Below, in pieces: positions 26,084 through 35,421 of a stretch of 64,000 nt of DNA (its first letter is position 1; every line of letters starts with the position of its first letter). The notes beneath the pieces were generated by a model. That model saw only the letters and a program-made list of their open reading frames with translations, made no database searches and was not told the DNA's origin. A program made the position numbers and the translations under genes. Source of the DNA: Dorea sp. AM10-31 (lineage in GTDB: Bacteria; Bacillota; Clostridia; Lachnospirales; Lachnospiraceae); the NCBI RefSeq assembly GCF_003435815.1, contig NZ_QTUV01000004.1:124001-188000 (forward strand), given 5' to 3'.

Positions 26084-28021
26084 ATGAAACAATTAAAAGC
26101 AAAACTTCTTGCAGGTGTGCTCTCAGTAGCGATGGTACTTGGAACATTTGCAGGAGCAGCACCTTTGACGGCAAAGGCGGCAAGTCATGCGACAGAACTT
26201 ACAGTTCGCGCAGTGGATGAATCAGGGAAAGCTTTAAGTGGCGTGGAGCTTGTCTTTGAAAAAGACGGAGAAACTTATGATTTTGTCACAACAGATGATA
26301 GTGGTGAAGCATACTTGGATGAAAATGATTTTACTGATCTTGTTATGGCAAACATGGATGCTGCGGACGGTGACGGAACAGGATTCGGAATCTATGAAGT
26401 AAAACCAGCATCAGGAAGTGGATATACACTTGCAAATGATTCTTTGAAAATGGATGTACAAAATTCTGGCGAAAGCTGGGGATATCCTTGTATTGCAACA
26501 GTAAACGGAGAAGCATATACAGGTGATACAGTTGATCTGACATTGAAAGTGGCAGAGAGCGAAAAACCAGTGGAACCGGTAGAGCATCCAAAGACATTGA
26601 ACGTAAAAGTAGTAAATGAAAAGGGTCTTCCGGTAGAGGACGTACACTTAGAGATTTTCTCTCCGCATTGCTGTAGAAATTCATTCGCACAACCGACAGA
26701 TGCAACCGGGACAGCAAGCTATACACTGTCACAGAGAGAAGGAATCGGCATGCCATTTGCAATAGCACTTGCAGAAGGCGAAGATTATGAAATCGTTACA
26801 CCGATTGAAAATATTTATTTTGAAAGAGACGCAGACCAGAATGAGAATTACATCGCTAAAGTAAATGGACAGGAATACGATGGCGAAGAAGTAAAGCTTG
26901 TTGTAAAAAAGAACGAACTAAGTATTTCAGAGGTATCTGGCGCAGGTGCAGAAGTGAGTCGCGAGGGTGGGACAGCTACAATTACTGTGAAAGGAACAAG
27001 TCTTCCTGCAAAGTTCTATTATGTAGTACACTGTTATTCACCAAAAGGAGTCTTATTAGGACAGGTAGAAGAAAAAGAAGCGGAAGCAAAAGGTACAGAA
27101 ACTCTTCGTACATTTGAGGCAGAATTTCCGTCTGTTTTACACCTTCCGAAAGCCGCATACTGGGAAATCGGAGTAGAGACTATTCCAAATTCAGAAGATG
27201 GATATTATATGGCAAAAGGCGAGAATGGTGTCAAGATTGCAGGAACAGTAGTGACAGAGGAATCGAAAAACGCAATGGTAGAAATCTTCACAGAAGCCGG
27301 AAAGAAAAATGAATCTGATTATACAGCAGAGTCATGGGAAGTTTATAAGAATGCAGTAGAAGCTGCAAAGAAAATTGCAGAAGATAATAGTGCAACAAAT
27401 GCAGAGATCCAGAATGCGATTCAGGCAGTGAAAGATGCAGAAGCAGCATTGGTAAAAACTGAACCGGAGAAACCATCAAATCCAGAAACACCGGAAGTAA
27501 AAGTAGCTTCCGTAAAACTTGCTAAGACAAGCTATGTATACGATGGAAAGGTAAAGAAACCAGCCGTTGTTGCAAAGAACAATAAAGGTGAGAAAATTAC
27601 AAGCAAAGATTACACAGTAAAATATGCAGCAGGATGCAAAAATGTCGGAACATACACAGTAAAAGTTACTTTCAAGGGAGACTACAAAGGAACATTTACA
27701 AAGACATTTAACATTAATCCAAAGGGAACAAGCCTTTCAAAAGTAAAAGCTGCAAGAAAGAGTTTCAGCGCAACATGGAAGAAACAGAGCAAACAGACAA
27801 GCGGATACCAGTTACAGTATTCAACAAATAAGAAGTTTGCAAAAGCTGTAAAGACATCTACGATTTCTAAAAACGCAACTGTTAAGAAAACAGTGAAAAA
27901 ATTAAGTGCTAAGAAAACTTACTATGTAAGAGTCCGTACATACAAAAATGTCAAGGTCGGAAAGAAAACAGTGAAGCTGTATTCTGGATGGTCAAAAGTT
28001 AAGGCAGTGAAGACGAAATAA
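26084..28021 (+). CDS. Secreted Cna-B/FIVAR surface protein with shared C-terminal module (645 aa)
   Basis: Begins 19 nt after the previous gene behind AGAGGAGG (26069-26076). Signal peptide ends near AKAA. Two Cna-B/SpaA-like domains (TELTVRAVDESGKALSGVELVF; KTLNVKVVNEKGLPVEDVHLEIF) occupy residues about 35-275. An Ig-like segment with GGTATITVKGTSLPAKFYYVV follows (about 285-385), then one FIVAR domain (about 393-460), a short Pro/Glu spacer and the basic C-terminal module (about 470-645). The DNA of that module (from about 27500) is almost the same as in the next two genes with this module. Probably a wall-associated adhesin or glycan-binding protein. Confidence 0.8.
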   Translation: MKQLKAKLLAGVLSVAMVLGTFAGAAPLTAKAASHATELTVRAVDESGKALSGVELVFEKDGETYDFVTTDDSGEAYLDENDFTDLVMANMDAADGDGTGFGIYEVKPASGSGYTLANDSLKMDVQNSGESWGYPCIATVNGEAYTGDTVDLTLKVAESEKPVEPVEHPKTLNVKVVNEKGLPVEDVHLEIFSPHCCRNSFAQPTDATGTASYTLSQREGIGMPFAIALAEGEDYEIVTPIENIYFERDADQNENYIAKVNGQEYDGEEVKLVVKKNELSISEVSGAGAEVSREGGTATITVKGTSLPAKFYYVVHCYSPKGVLLGQVEEKEAEAKGTETLRTFEAEFPSVLHLPKAAYWEIGVETIPNSEDGYYMAKGENGVKIAGTVVTEESKNAMVEIFTEAGKKNESDYTAESWEVYKNAVEAAKKIAEDNSATNAEIQNAIQAVKDAEAALVKTEPEKPSNPETPEVKVASVKLAKTSYVYDGKVKKPAVVAKNNKGEKITSKDYTVKYAAGCKNVGTYTVKVTFKGDYKGTFTKTFNINPKGTSLSKVKAARKSFSATWKKQSKQTSGYQLQYSTNKKFAKAVKTSTISKNATVKKTVKKLSAKKTYYVRVRTYKNVKVGKKTVKLYSGWSKVKAVKTK

Positions 28022-28030
28022 GGAGAAACA

Positions 28031-30055
28031 ATGTTAAAGGGAAGAGCAAAGAAAACAGTCGCAATGTTAATGACAGGAATCATGCTCGCAACATGCGCAT
28101 GGACAGGCAATGTCCATGCGCAATCCAGAGGATGTTCCGGACTGGCAGAAAAAGATGTCTATTATCCAGAGAAGGAAGATGTTGTTCCAGATCCGATACT
28201 CAATTGGGCAATTCGTTCTGCCATGAACAAAAATGATGAGAAGTTCGTACTGACAAGAGAGGATGTAGCATCTTCGGCTGTGCAGTACATTTTTTATGAG
28301 TCCAGTTCCAATCCGAATGGATTTAAAAACTGGAAAATGCCATGGTATGTAGAAAGTCTGGAAGGCTTACAATATGCCACATCTGCAAAGCAGATTGCAA
28401 TAGGATTTACGGCATACAAAGAAGGAGCAAAGATTAAAGACCTTACGCCACTTTCAGGATTAAGTCAGTTGGAGCAGTTATTTTTAAAAGGTGATGGGAT
28501 CACAGATATTTCCGCACTTAAGAGTCTGACGAATTTGCGTAGTCTGCTACTCAATGAAAATGAGATTACAGATATTTCTGCGATTGCAAATATGAAAAAA
28601 CTGACGCGTTTAAGTCTGATTCGTAATAAAGTTTCAGATATTGCACCGGTTGGTCAGTTGGCAGATCTTAGAACATTAGATGTATCTTATAATGCATTGA
28701 AAAAACTTCCGGATATGAGCGGACTTACAAGCCTTACATCATTAGATGTGTCAGACAATCCGGATCTTACAGATATTGCATCAGTAAGCAAGATTAAATC
28801 GCTGGAGAGAATCAGCCTTACGGGAGATTCGAAAGTAAAGGATATACGACCACTGGCAGAGCTGACATCACTAGACAAAGAAATGACTTATCTGCCTGAC
28901 AATTCAAAGAAAGAGGATCTGTTTGCCGCAATCGAAGTGAATAAATATATTGATGAATTCAGCATCAGTAATATGAGTGCAGCAGATTTAAAAACCGTGC
29001 AGAAGGCATTGGACACATATGAGAAGCTGACAGACGAACAGAAAACTTATATCGACGAACAGAAAATCCAGGCAATCAAAAGTAACAAAGAAAAGATTGA
29101 AAAAGGTGAAACACCAGATGCTTATCCGGAGTATGAGAACGAATCTAATACAATCTGGGATCGTATTGAAATCAGAGTGGTAGATAAAAAAGGTGTTCCG
29201 ATGGAAGGTGTTAAATTCGTAAAGGAAAAGACAACACCGTATGTAAAGGATACAGAAGCCCTTGTTAGTGATGAAAATGGTATGCTGATCATTCAGCATA
29301 AGATGATGGATACTATCTACGATAAAATTACAATCAAACCAGTAGATGAATATATGGCAAGCCCAGAGGAAATTTATTATACAGTTGCTTACGGTGTAGA
29401 AGGCGGACCACCGAGAATGACAGCAACTGTCAATGGAGTAAAGGCAACTGGAAAAGAAAAGCTGAAATTTGTACTTATCAAGGAAGGCGAGACTGAACCG
29501 GAGAAACCATCAAATCCAGAAAAACCGGAAGTAAAAGTAGCTTCTGTAAAACTTGCTAAGACAAGCTATGTATACGATGGAAAGGTAAAGAAACCTGGCA
29601 TTGTTGCAAAGAACAATAAAGGTGAGAAAATTACAAGCAAAGATTACACAGTAAAATATGCAGCAGGATGCAAAAATGTCGGAACTTACACAGTAAAAGT
29701 TAATTTCAAGGGAGACTACAAAGGAACATTTACAAAGACATTTAACATCAATCCAAAGGGAACAAGCCTTTCAAAAGTAAAAGCGGCTAAAAAAAGCTTC
29801 AGTGCAATATGGAAGAAACAGAGCAAGCAGACAAGCGGATACCAGTTACAGTATTCTACAAATAAAAAGTTCGCAAAATCTGTAAAGACATCTACGATTT
29901 CTAAAAATACAACTGTTAAGAAAACAGTGAAGAAATTAAGCGCTAAGAAAACTTACTATGTAAGAGTTCGCACATACAAAAATGTCAAGGTCGGAAAGAA
30001 GACAGTGAAGCTGTATTCTGGATGGTCAAAAGTTAAGGCAGTGAAGATGAAATAG
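28031..30055 (+). CDS. Internalin-like LRR surface protein with shared C-terminal module (674 aa)
   Basis: Starts 9 nt after the preceding stop, behind AAGGAG (28019-28024, overlapping that stop codon), so it is surely co-transcribed. Signal peptide ends near HAQS. A cap region (DVVPDPILNWAIRSAM) precedes internalin-type LRRs with the (L)-x-x-L-x-x-N-x-I-x-D-I-x-x-(L/I) pattern (about 110-285). Then come a helical linker, a Cna-B-like domain (IEIRVVDKKGVPMEGVKFV, about 377-485), a Pro/Glu spacer and the basic C-terminal module (about 500-674). It is the uninterrupted paralogue of the 21193 gene but lacks FIVAR domains. Confidence 0.85.
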   Translation: MLKGRAKKTVAMLMTGIMLATCAWTGNVHAQSRGCSGLAEKDVYYPEKEDVVPDPILNWAIRSAMNKNDEKFVLTREDVASSAVQYIFYESSSNPNGFKNWKMPWYVESLEGLQYATSAKQIAIGFTAYKEGAKIKDLTPLSGLSQLEQLFLKGDGITDISALKSLTNLRSLLLNENEITDISAIANMKKLTRLSLIRNKVSDIAPVGQLADLRTLDVSYNALKKLPDMSGLTSLTSLDVSDNPDLTDIASVSKIKSLERISLTGDSKVKDIRPLAELTSLDKEMTYLPDNSKKEDLFAAIEVNKYIDEFSISNMSAADLKTVQKALDTYEKLTDEQKTYIDEQKIQAIKSNKEKIEKGETPDAYPEYENESNTIWDRIEIRVVDKKGVPMEGVKFVKEKTTPYVKDTEALVSDENGMLIIQHKMMDTIYDKITIKPVDEYMASPEEIYYTVAYGVEGGPPRMTATVNGVKATGKEKLKFVLIKEGETEPEKPSNPEKPEVKVASVKLAKTSYVYDGKVKKPGIVAKNNKGEKITSKDYTVKYAAGCKNVGTYTVKVNFKGDYKGTFTKTFNINPKGTSLSKVKAAKKSFSAIWKKQSKQTSGYQLQYSTNKKFAKSVKTSTISKNTTVKKTVKKLSAKKTYYVRVRTYKNVKVGKKTVKLYSGWSKVKAVKMK

Positions 30056-30124
30056 TAGAGAACGAAGAGAAGGTGTTCACTTGCTATAAAAGGCAGGAGA
30101 AAGCCTTCTTCCTGTATAGATACT

Positions 30125-30188
30125 ATGAATAAATAGATTGATTTATTGACAATACCGATTGGAGAGAATGCGAAAAACAACGTATAAT
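30125..30188 (+). promoter_or_regulatory. Shared surface-gene promoter, copy C
   Basis: ATGAATAA at 30125, ATTGGA at 30158-30163, 19-bp gap, TATAAT at 30183-30188. The stretch AATACCGATTGGAG around the -35 region is the fullest form of the shared motif. Drives 30239. Confidence 0.65.
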
Positions 30189-30238
30189 AGTAATCGTAAT
30201 GTAATTAGCAAATGGAAAAAGAAAAGGAGAAAAAAGTA

Positions 30239-32935
30239 ATGGGGAAAATGAAAAGAATTTTTGCCTGGCTCCTGTCTTTAGCAATGGTCTTCGGATTATT
30301 GAGTGGACAGGTGAGTGTAGCAAAAGCTGCAGGATATGGAATCTACAGCTATGCTCTTGATTCAAAAGAGCTTCCGAGTGAAGGAGGAGAACTTGTCGCA
30401 ACAATTAAGTTTGACGACTTTTCAACAACAGACAGTCCGATTTATTACCAGTTAAAGAAAGATATTGGTGATTATAATTGGGAAATAGTAAAAGGATATG
30501 AGAATGTTGAAGGACAGGTTGTCGGGAACAAACTGAAAGTAAATATTCCGGCAAACAAAGAGACAACAGAAGTGAAATATAAACTGATCGTAAATCTGAC
30601 AAGTGGACAGTTCGAGAATTCTTGGGGTGGAACGGAACAAGGTGCCAAGAGAGCATCTTTCACTGTTGCAGCAGCCAACGCAGGATCAGAGGAAGAGAAA
30701 GTTTTATCTGATGAAACTACATTCCGTGCAAAAGTAGTAGATGAAAATGGAGCTCCGGTAGAAGGTGTAAAATTAGTCGGAAAAGATGAGTCTTTTGGAA
30801 ATGAGCCGGAATTTACATCAAATGCAAATGGTGTGGCAGAGTATGAAATAGAAGATAATGACATAACATGTATTTACACGATCAGAGTTTCGGAAGACAG
30901 TGGATGGACAAGTGAGAACAGATGTACATTTGAAGTTGGTCATGATCAATCATGGAGTCCTATTATTTCCAAGATTAATGGAAGCACAATTGATCAGGCT
31001 GGCGAAATTAAGTTTGTAGTTAAGAAGGCAGCGGCTGATGATGCACAAAAAGTGGCATTAAAGGCTGTAATCGATGAAGTAGAAAAATTAAACAAAGACA
31101 ATTATACATCAAAAAGCTGGGCAGCTCTTCAGCAGGCGCTTGCGAATGCAAAAATGGTGTATGAAGATAAGTATGCTACAGAAGCTAATATCAAAGATGC
31201 GAAGGCAAACTTAGAGACAGCGAAAAATGGCCTGGTAGAAATGTCTCCGGAAAGAAAAGCGCTGGAAGCCAAAATTGCAGAAGCAAAGAAATTTGATTAT
31301 AGCCTTTACACAGATGAAAGCAAAGCAAAAGTTATGTCTGCAGTAGATGCAGCAGAAAAATTAACTGACAATGCTTCTGTAGAAGAAATCAAAGCTGCAC
31401 AGAAGAACATTGAAGATGCAATGGAAGCATTAAAAAAAGTTCCATCATGGGATTCAGCAAATATTGGTGTATCAAGGGATAAGCTGACAAGCAAAGGTGG
31501 AACGGTAGAACTTCGACTTGTATTAGACAATTACGGAGCAGACGAGGGAACAATTTACTATCGTGTGCGTAAGAAAACGATTACTCCAGAGGGTTATCCG
31601 ATGTGGGATGAAGTACAGACAAATGTACCAACTCAGATTTCTAAGGAAAATCCAATCATCAAAGTAACACTTCCTGAAAATACAACAGAGAAGGAAGAAG
31701 AATATCAGATCACACCAACAAGCAAAAAAGGTACTTATACAAACCTGAAAGGTGTGAGTGTAACTGTTATTCCGGCATCACAGGATGAAGAATATACAAA
31801 CAATTCCGCTTTCTCAGCAGAAGATGTATACCGTGTGAAAGCAGTAGATGCTGAAGGTGTACCGGTAGAAGGCGTAGAATTTAAATTAACAGCAGATAAT
31901 GACAAAACTCGTGTCAGAAATATTGTGACAAATAATAAAGGTGTAGCTGAGTATAAGATCAATCCGGCAGAAGACTGTGGATCAACTTATAATGTAACAG
32001 TTGCAGATGACACAGATTGGGTAAGCAGTGTAATTTTGGTTAATGCACATAACTTTACAGTAAGTGAAGGAGAGAACGCAGTAATTACAAGTATTGATGG
32101 ATTCTCAGTTGAGAGCGCAGGCGATGTTCGTATTGCTGTTAAGAAAAATCCAAAATACGATATTACAGATGCAGCAAAAATGCAGATGGAAAAAGTTCTT
32201 GCTGATGCAGAGCGGAAAAATGAAGTTGACTTCACAAAAGAAAGCTGGAATGCTTACAAAGAAGCAGTAGATGCTGCGAAGGCTATTTCTGAGAAGGTAG
32301 CAGGAGCAGAAAGAGTAACAGCTGCAGATTACCAGAATGCGATCCAGGCTGTGAAAGACGCAGAAGCAGCATTAGTTAAAGCAGAAGCTCCAAAACCGGA
32401 ACCAGAAGTGAAAAAAGTAGCTTCCGTAAAACTTGCTAAGACAAGCTATGTATACGATGGAAAGGTAAAGAAACCAGCCGTTGTTGCAAAGAACAATAAA
32501 GGTGAGAAAATTACAAGCAAAGATTACACAGTAAAATATGCAGCAGGATGCAAAAATGTCGGAACATACACAGTAAAAGTTACTTTCAAGGGAGACTACA
32601 AAGGAACATTTACAAAGACATTTAACATTAATCCAAAGGGAACAAGCCTTTCAAAAGTAAAAGCTGCAAGAAAGAGCTTCAGCGCAACATGGAAGAAACA
32701 GAGCAAGCAGACAAGCGGATACCAGTTACAGTATTCAACAAATAAAAAGTTCGCAAAATCTGTAAAGACATCTACGATTTCTAAAAACACAACGGTTAAG
32801 AAAACAGTGAAAAAATTAAGTGCTAAGAAAACTTACTATGTAAGAGTTCGTACTTATAAGACAGTTAAAGTTGGCAAGAAGAGTGTGAAGATTTACTCAG
32901 GCTGGTCAGCTGCTAAAAAAGTGAAAACAAAATAG
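30239..32935 (+). CDS. Secreted multi-FIVAR surface protein with shared C-terminal module (898 aa)
   Basis: ATG 30239 is chosen over the upstream in-frame ATG at 30212 because AAAGGAG lies between them and the paralogue at 19396 begins at the equivalent ATGGGG. Signal peptide ends near AKAA. The first 150 residues are a close copy of the 19396 protein's N-terminus. A SpaA-like domain follows, then two FIVAR domains (about 268-400), a second copy of the N-terminal beta domain type (WDSANIGVSRDKLTSKGGTVEL), another SpaA-like domain, a third FIVAR, spacer PKPEPEVKK and the basic C-terminal module (about 727-898). It looks like an expanded version of the 19396 protein made by module duplication. 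Confidence 0.85.
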   Translation: MGKMKRIFAWLLSLAMVFGLLSGQVSVAKAAGYGIYSYALDSKELPSEGGELVATIKFDDFSTTDSPIYYQLKKDIGDYNWEIVKGYENVEGQVVGNKLKVNIPANKETTEVKYKLIVNLTSGQFENSWGGTEQGAKRASFTVAAANAGSEEEKVLSDETTFRAKVVDENGAPVEGVKLVGKDESFGNEPEFTSNANGVAEYEIEDNDITCIYTIRVSEDSGWTSENRCTFEVGHDQSWSPIISKINGSTIDQAGEIKFVVKKAAADDAQKVALKAVIDEVEKLNKDNYTSKSWAALQQALANAKMVYEDKYATEANIKDAKANLETAKNGLVEMSPERKALEAKIAEAKKFDYSLYTDESKAKVMSAVDAAEKLTDNASVEEIKAAQKNIEDAMEALKKVPSWDSANIGVSRDKLTSKGGTVELRLVLDNYGADEGTIYYRVRKKTITPEGYPMWDEVQTNVPTQISKENPIIKVTLPENTTEKEEEYQITPTSKKGTYTNLKGVSVTVIPASQDEEYTNNSAFSAEDVYRVKAVDAEGVPVEGVEFKLTADNDKTRVRNIVTNNKGVAEYKINPAEDCGSTYNVTVADDTDWVSSVILVNAHNFTVSEGENAVITSIDGFSVESAGDVRIAVKKNPKYDITDAAKMQMEKVLADAERKNEVDFTKESWNAYKEAVDAAKAISEKVAGAERVTAADYQNAIQAVKDAEAALVKAEAPKPEPEVKKVASVKLAKTSYVYDGKVKKPAVVAKNNKGEKITSKDYTVKYAAGCKNVGTYTVKVTFKGDYKGTFTKTFNINPKGTSLSKVKAARKSFSATWKKQSKQTSGYQLQYSTNKKFAKSVKTSTISKNTTVKKTVKKLSAKKTYYVRVRTYKTVKVGKKSVKIYSGWSAAKKVKTK

Positions 32936-32956
32936 TCGAAGAGAATAACGAATAAA

Positions 32957-33003
32957 AAAATTCCCGGCATGTACATAATCGGATGTGTATGTCGGGAATT
33001 TTG
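32957..33003 (+). terminator. Rho-independent terminator
   Basis: A stem of about 19 bp with AAAATTCCCGGCAT against ATGTCGGGAATTTT; it can act in both directions. Follows the 30239 gene. Confidence 0.85.
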
Positions 33004-33050
33004 CTGCTATAGTATCCGATGACGATTATTGATAATAAATATCAATAAAA

Positions 33051-33114
33051 ATCTATAAGTGCTTTTATATATCAAAAATACCAATTGGAGTGAAAGTTTC
33101 TATTGCAGTAAAAT
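33051..33114 (+). promoter_or_regulatory. Shared surface-gene promoter, copy D
   Basis: ATCTATAA at 33051, ATTGGA at 33084-33089, 19-bp gap, TAAAAT at 33109-33114. Drives the second Ig-rhodanese gene at 33166. Confidence 0.6.
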
Positions 33115-33165
33115 ATTATCAGGGATTATATGCCCTGATACAAATTTACAAAAGGAGGGTAAATC

Positions 33166-35046
33166 ATGAAAAATTTTATGAAAAAGGCTGCGGCAGCAAT
33201 GATTGCTATGTTAGCAGTTGTAGCAGTTTTCGGTACAAGCGTACCGGCACAGGCAGCGTCCAAAGCACCGAAGAGCCTTTCCGTGAAGGTAACAACAAAA
33301 ACAGTTGATATCAAAGGAAAGTCTACAATTTCGGTCAAATCAGTAAAGCCTGCAAATGCAAGCAAGGCAGTTACTTACAAATCAAGCAACAAGAAGATTG
33401 CAACCGTATCTTCCAAAGGTGTTGTAACAGGTAAGAAAGCCGGAAAGGTAAACATTACTGTAACATCCAAGAAGAACAAAAAAGTGAAAAAAGTTGTGAA
33501 GATTACTGTTAAGAACTTAAAACCAAGCAGTGTTAAAGTAAGTGTTGTCAAAGCAACTGTAGTAGTCGGAAAAACAAACACACTGAAAGCAGCTGTAAAA
33601 CCGGCTGGCGTATACTGCCCTGTAAAATGGACAAGCAGCAACAAAGCAGTAGCAACTGTAAGCAGCAATGGGAAAGTAACAGCTAAGAAAGCCGGTACAG
33701 CAACAATTACTGTAAAAGCAACACAGAAAAACAGCAAAGGCAAATATCTGTCAACTGCATGCAAAGTTACAGTTGTAGATAAGACTCCGGCATCCGTATC
33801 CAAACAGCAGGTATATGTATCGCCGGAATGGTTAAAGAGCGCAATGTCCGGACTTCAGAAAGGATATGAAAATGTATTCGTATCAGAAGTTGCATGGGGA
33901 GACACAGCAGGAGATAAAAACTATAATGCAGGTCATATCCCGGGAGCATATCATATCAACTCAGATGCAGTAGAATATGACGACTGTGCTCCATGGCCAT
34001 ATGGAGACGGAAAAGATGACTTTGGCCTTTACGATGAAAAAGATGTAAAACCGGAAGACAATTTCAATATCCGCAGTGGTAAACAGTTAAGTGAGTTCCT
34101 GAAGAGAAACGGAATTACAAAAGATACAAAAGTAGTTTTATACGGCAGAAGTGCATCTGATTCTAGCGTAACAAGAGTTGCGTTTGCAATGCTTTATGCA
34201 GGAGTTGAAGACGTAAAAGTTGTCGATGGCGGTATGCAGGCATGGAAAGCTGCCGGATACGATGTGGAGACAAAAGTAAACGAGCAGAAAGCCGGAGGAG
34301 ATAATTACAGCTTCGGTACAACTGTTCCGGCGCATCCAGAGTACATCCTGTCAGCAGAGGATGCAAAAGACAAACTACAGAATGACGCAAACTTCCGTCT
34401 GGTAAGTATCCGTTCTACAAAAGAATTTGAAGGCGAAGAAACAGGTTATGGATATATCGACTATGCAGGAGAGCCTTTAGGTGCTGTATGGGGACATAAC
34501 ACAGATGATGGAAGCTATGTTGAAAACGGTAAAGTTGTAGGAATCGACAAAGTAAAATCTATCCTTGCAGAGTCTGACTCTTCTTTAGACAATGAATTAT
34601 CATTCTATTGCGGAACCGGATGGAGAGCTACAATCCCATTCCTGATCTGCTATCAGAATGGTGTGAAGAACATCAGCGTGTATGATGGCGGATGGTGGTT
34701 ATGGCAGCTGAATTGGCAGAAAGACAAAGCTGCATGGCCAATCCAGGACGTATCTGCAGATGTTGTAAAGAACTATGCACAGCTTAGCTTTGCAGCAGAA
34801 GAAGTAAACAAAGATGCTTCCGGTAAAATGCTTGTTGCAGGAGCTTCTGCAGCAGAAAATAAACTGGCTTGCTGGCCGGCACGTGTAAGCAGTAAAGTTG
34901 TTTACGGCTCTTCCGACAAGAAGGTTGCAACAGTAGATGCAACTGGAAAAGTTACAGCAGTCGCAGCAGGAGAAGCTACTATTACTGCAAGAACAAAAGC
35001 TGGAAATAAGGCAACATACAAAGTTGTTGTAAGCCCGGCTCAATAA
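33166..35046 (+). CDS. Secreted Ig-like (BIG2) protein with two rhodanese domains, YnjE-like
   Basis: 626 residues behind AAAGGAGGG (33152-33160). Signal peptide ends near AQAA. Order: two BIG2 domains (about 33-205), rhodanese 1 (about 214-365) without a catalytic Cys (YGRSASDSS), rhodanese 2 (about 385-525) with active loop CGTGWR at Cys482, then an Ig-like tail containing NKLACWPARV (Cys569) and a last BIG2-type strand set. Cys151 in GVYCPVKW is conserved with the 16943 paralogue. It lacks the third rhodanese of that paralogue. Export places the persulfide chemistry outside the membrane. Possible jobs are thiosulfate or sulfide handling, or passing sulfur to an exported acceptor; neither is proven. 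Own promoter, no operon partner. Confidence 0.8.
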   Translation: MKNFMKKAAAAMIAMLAVVAVFGTSVPAQAASKAPKSLSVKVTTKTVDIKGKSTISVKSVKPANASKAVTYKSSNKKIATVSSKGVVTGKKAGKVNITVTSKKNKKVKKVVKITVKNLKPSSVKVSVVKATVVVGKTNTLKAAVKPAGVYCPVKWTSSNKAVATVSSNGKVTAKKAGTATITVKATQKNSKGKYLSTACKVTVVDKTPASVSKQQVYVSPEWLKSAMSGLQKGYENVFVSEVAWGDTAGDKNYNAGHIPGAYHINSDAVEYDDCAPWPYGDGKDDFGLYDEKDVKPEDNFNIRSGKQLSEFLKRNGITKDTKVVLYGRSASDSSVTRVAFAMLYAGVEDVKVVDGGMQAWKAAGYDVETKVNEQKAGGDNYSFGTTVPAHPEYILSAEDAKDKLQNDANFRLVSIRSTKEFEGEETGYGYIDYAGEPLGAVWGHNTDDGSYVENGKVVGIDKVKSILAESDSSLDNELSFYCGTGWRATIPFLICYQNGVKNISVYDGGWWLWQLNWQKDKAAWPIQDVSADVVKNYAQLSFAAEEVNKDASGKMLVAGASAAENKLACWPARVSSKVVYGSSDKKVATVDATGKVTAVAAGEATITARTKAGNKATYKVVVSPAQ

Positions 35047-35119
35047 AATGAATCTAAGTGCTTACAGGTATGAAATGGTTTAAGCATAATGATTTATAAA
35101 TAAAGAATATAATACGAAT

Positions 35120-35160
35120 AAAATGGTGCTTTGCGCAGATACGCAGGGCACCATTTTCTA
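35120..35160. terminator. Terminator between rhodanese gene 2 and GAPDH gene
   Basis: AAAATGGTGC (35120-35129) pairs with GCACCATTTT (35148-35157), with an inner TGCG/CGCA pairing. T-run on the plus strand; symmetric enough to act both ways. Confidence 0.8.
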
Positions 35161-35421
35161 TATAATAGGAAACTTCATTTCTATTCTTTTTAATCTTGAT
35201 TAGGAGATTGTCAGACGGAGGCATATTCAGTCAGAAATAGCTGTGAAAAAAATCGAAATCTTGTTAAATATTTACGTATCCCGTTAAATGATTAATTACT
35301 GTCAATTCGGTAGTATTCCGGGAAAAAGTATGTTACACTCGCGATAGATTGTGGCGGACTGTTATTGCAAATGGGGAAAGATACAAAAGTATTAATATGT
35401 CATACACAGGAGGTATTTATT
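35161..35421. other. Non-coding stretch before GAPDH gene
   Basis: No reading frame or clear RNA structure. TACACT at 35334-35339 could be a -10 element, but the matching -35 is poor, so no promoter is called. Confidence 0.4.

Noticed and set aside
16943..33003. CRISPR or tandem repeat array suggested by many repeated sequences
   Set aside because: The repeats are coding modules of surface proteins with long, irregular spacing; no short regular repeat-spacer unit is present.
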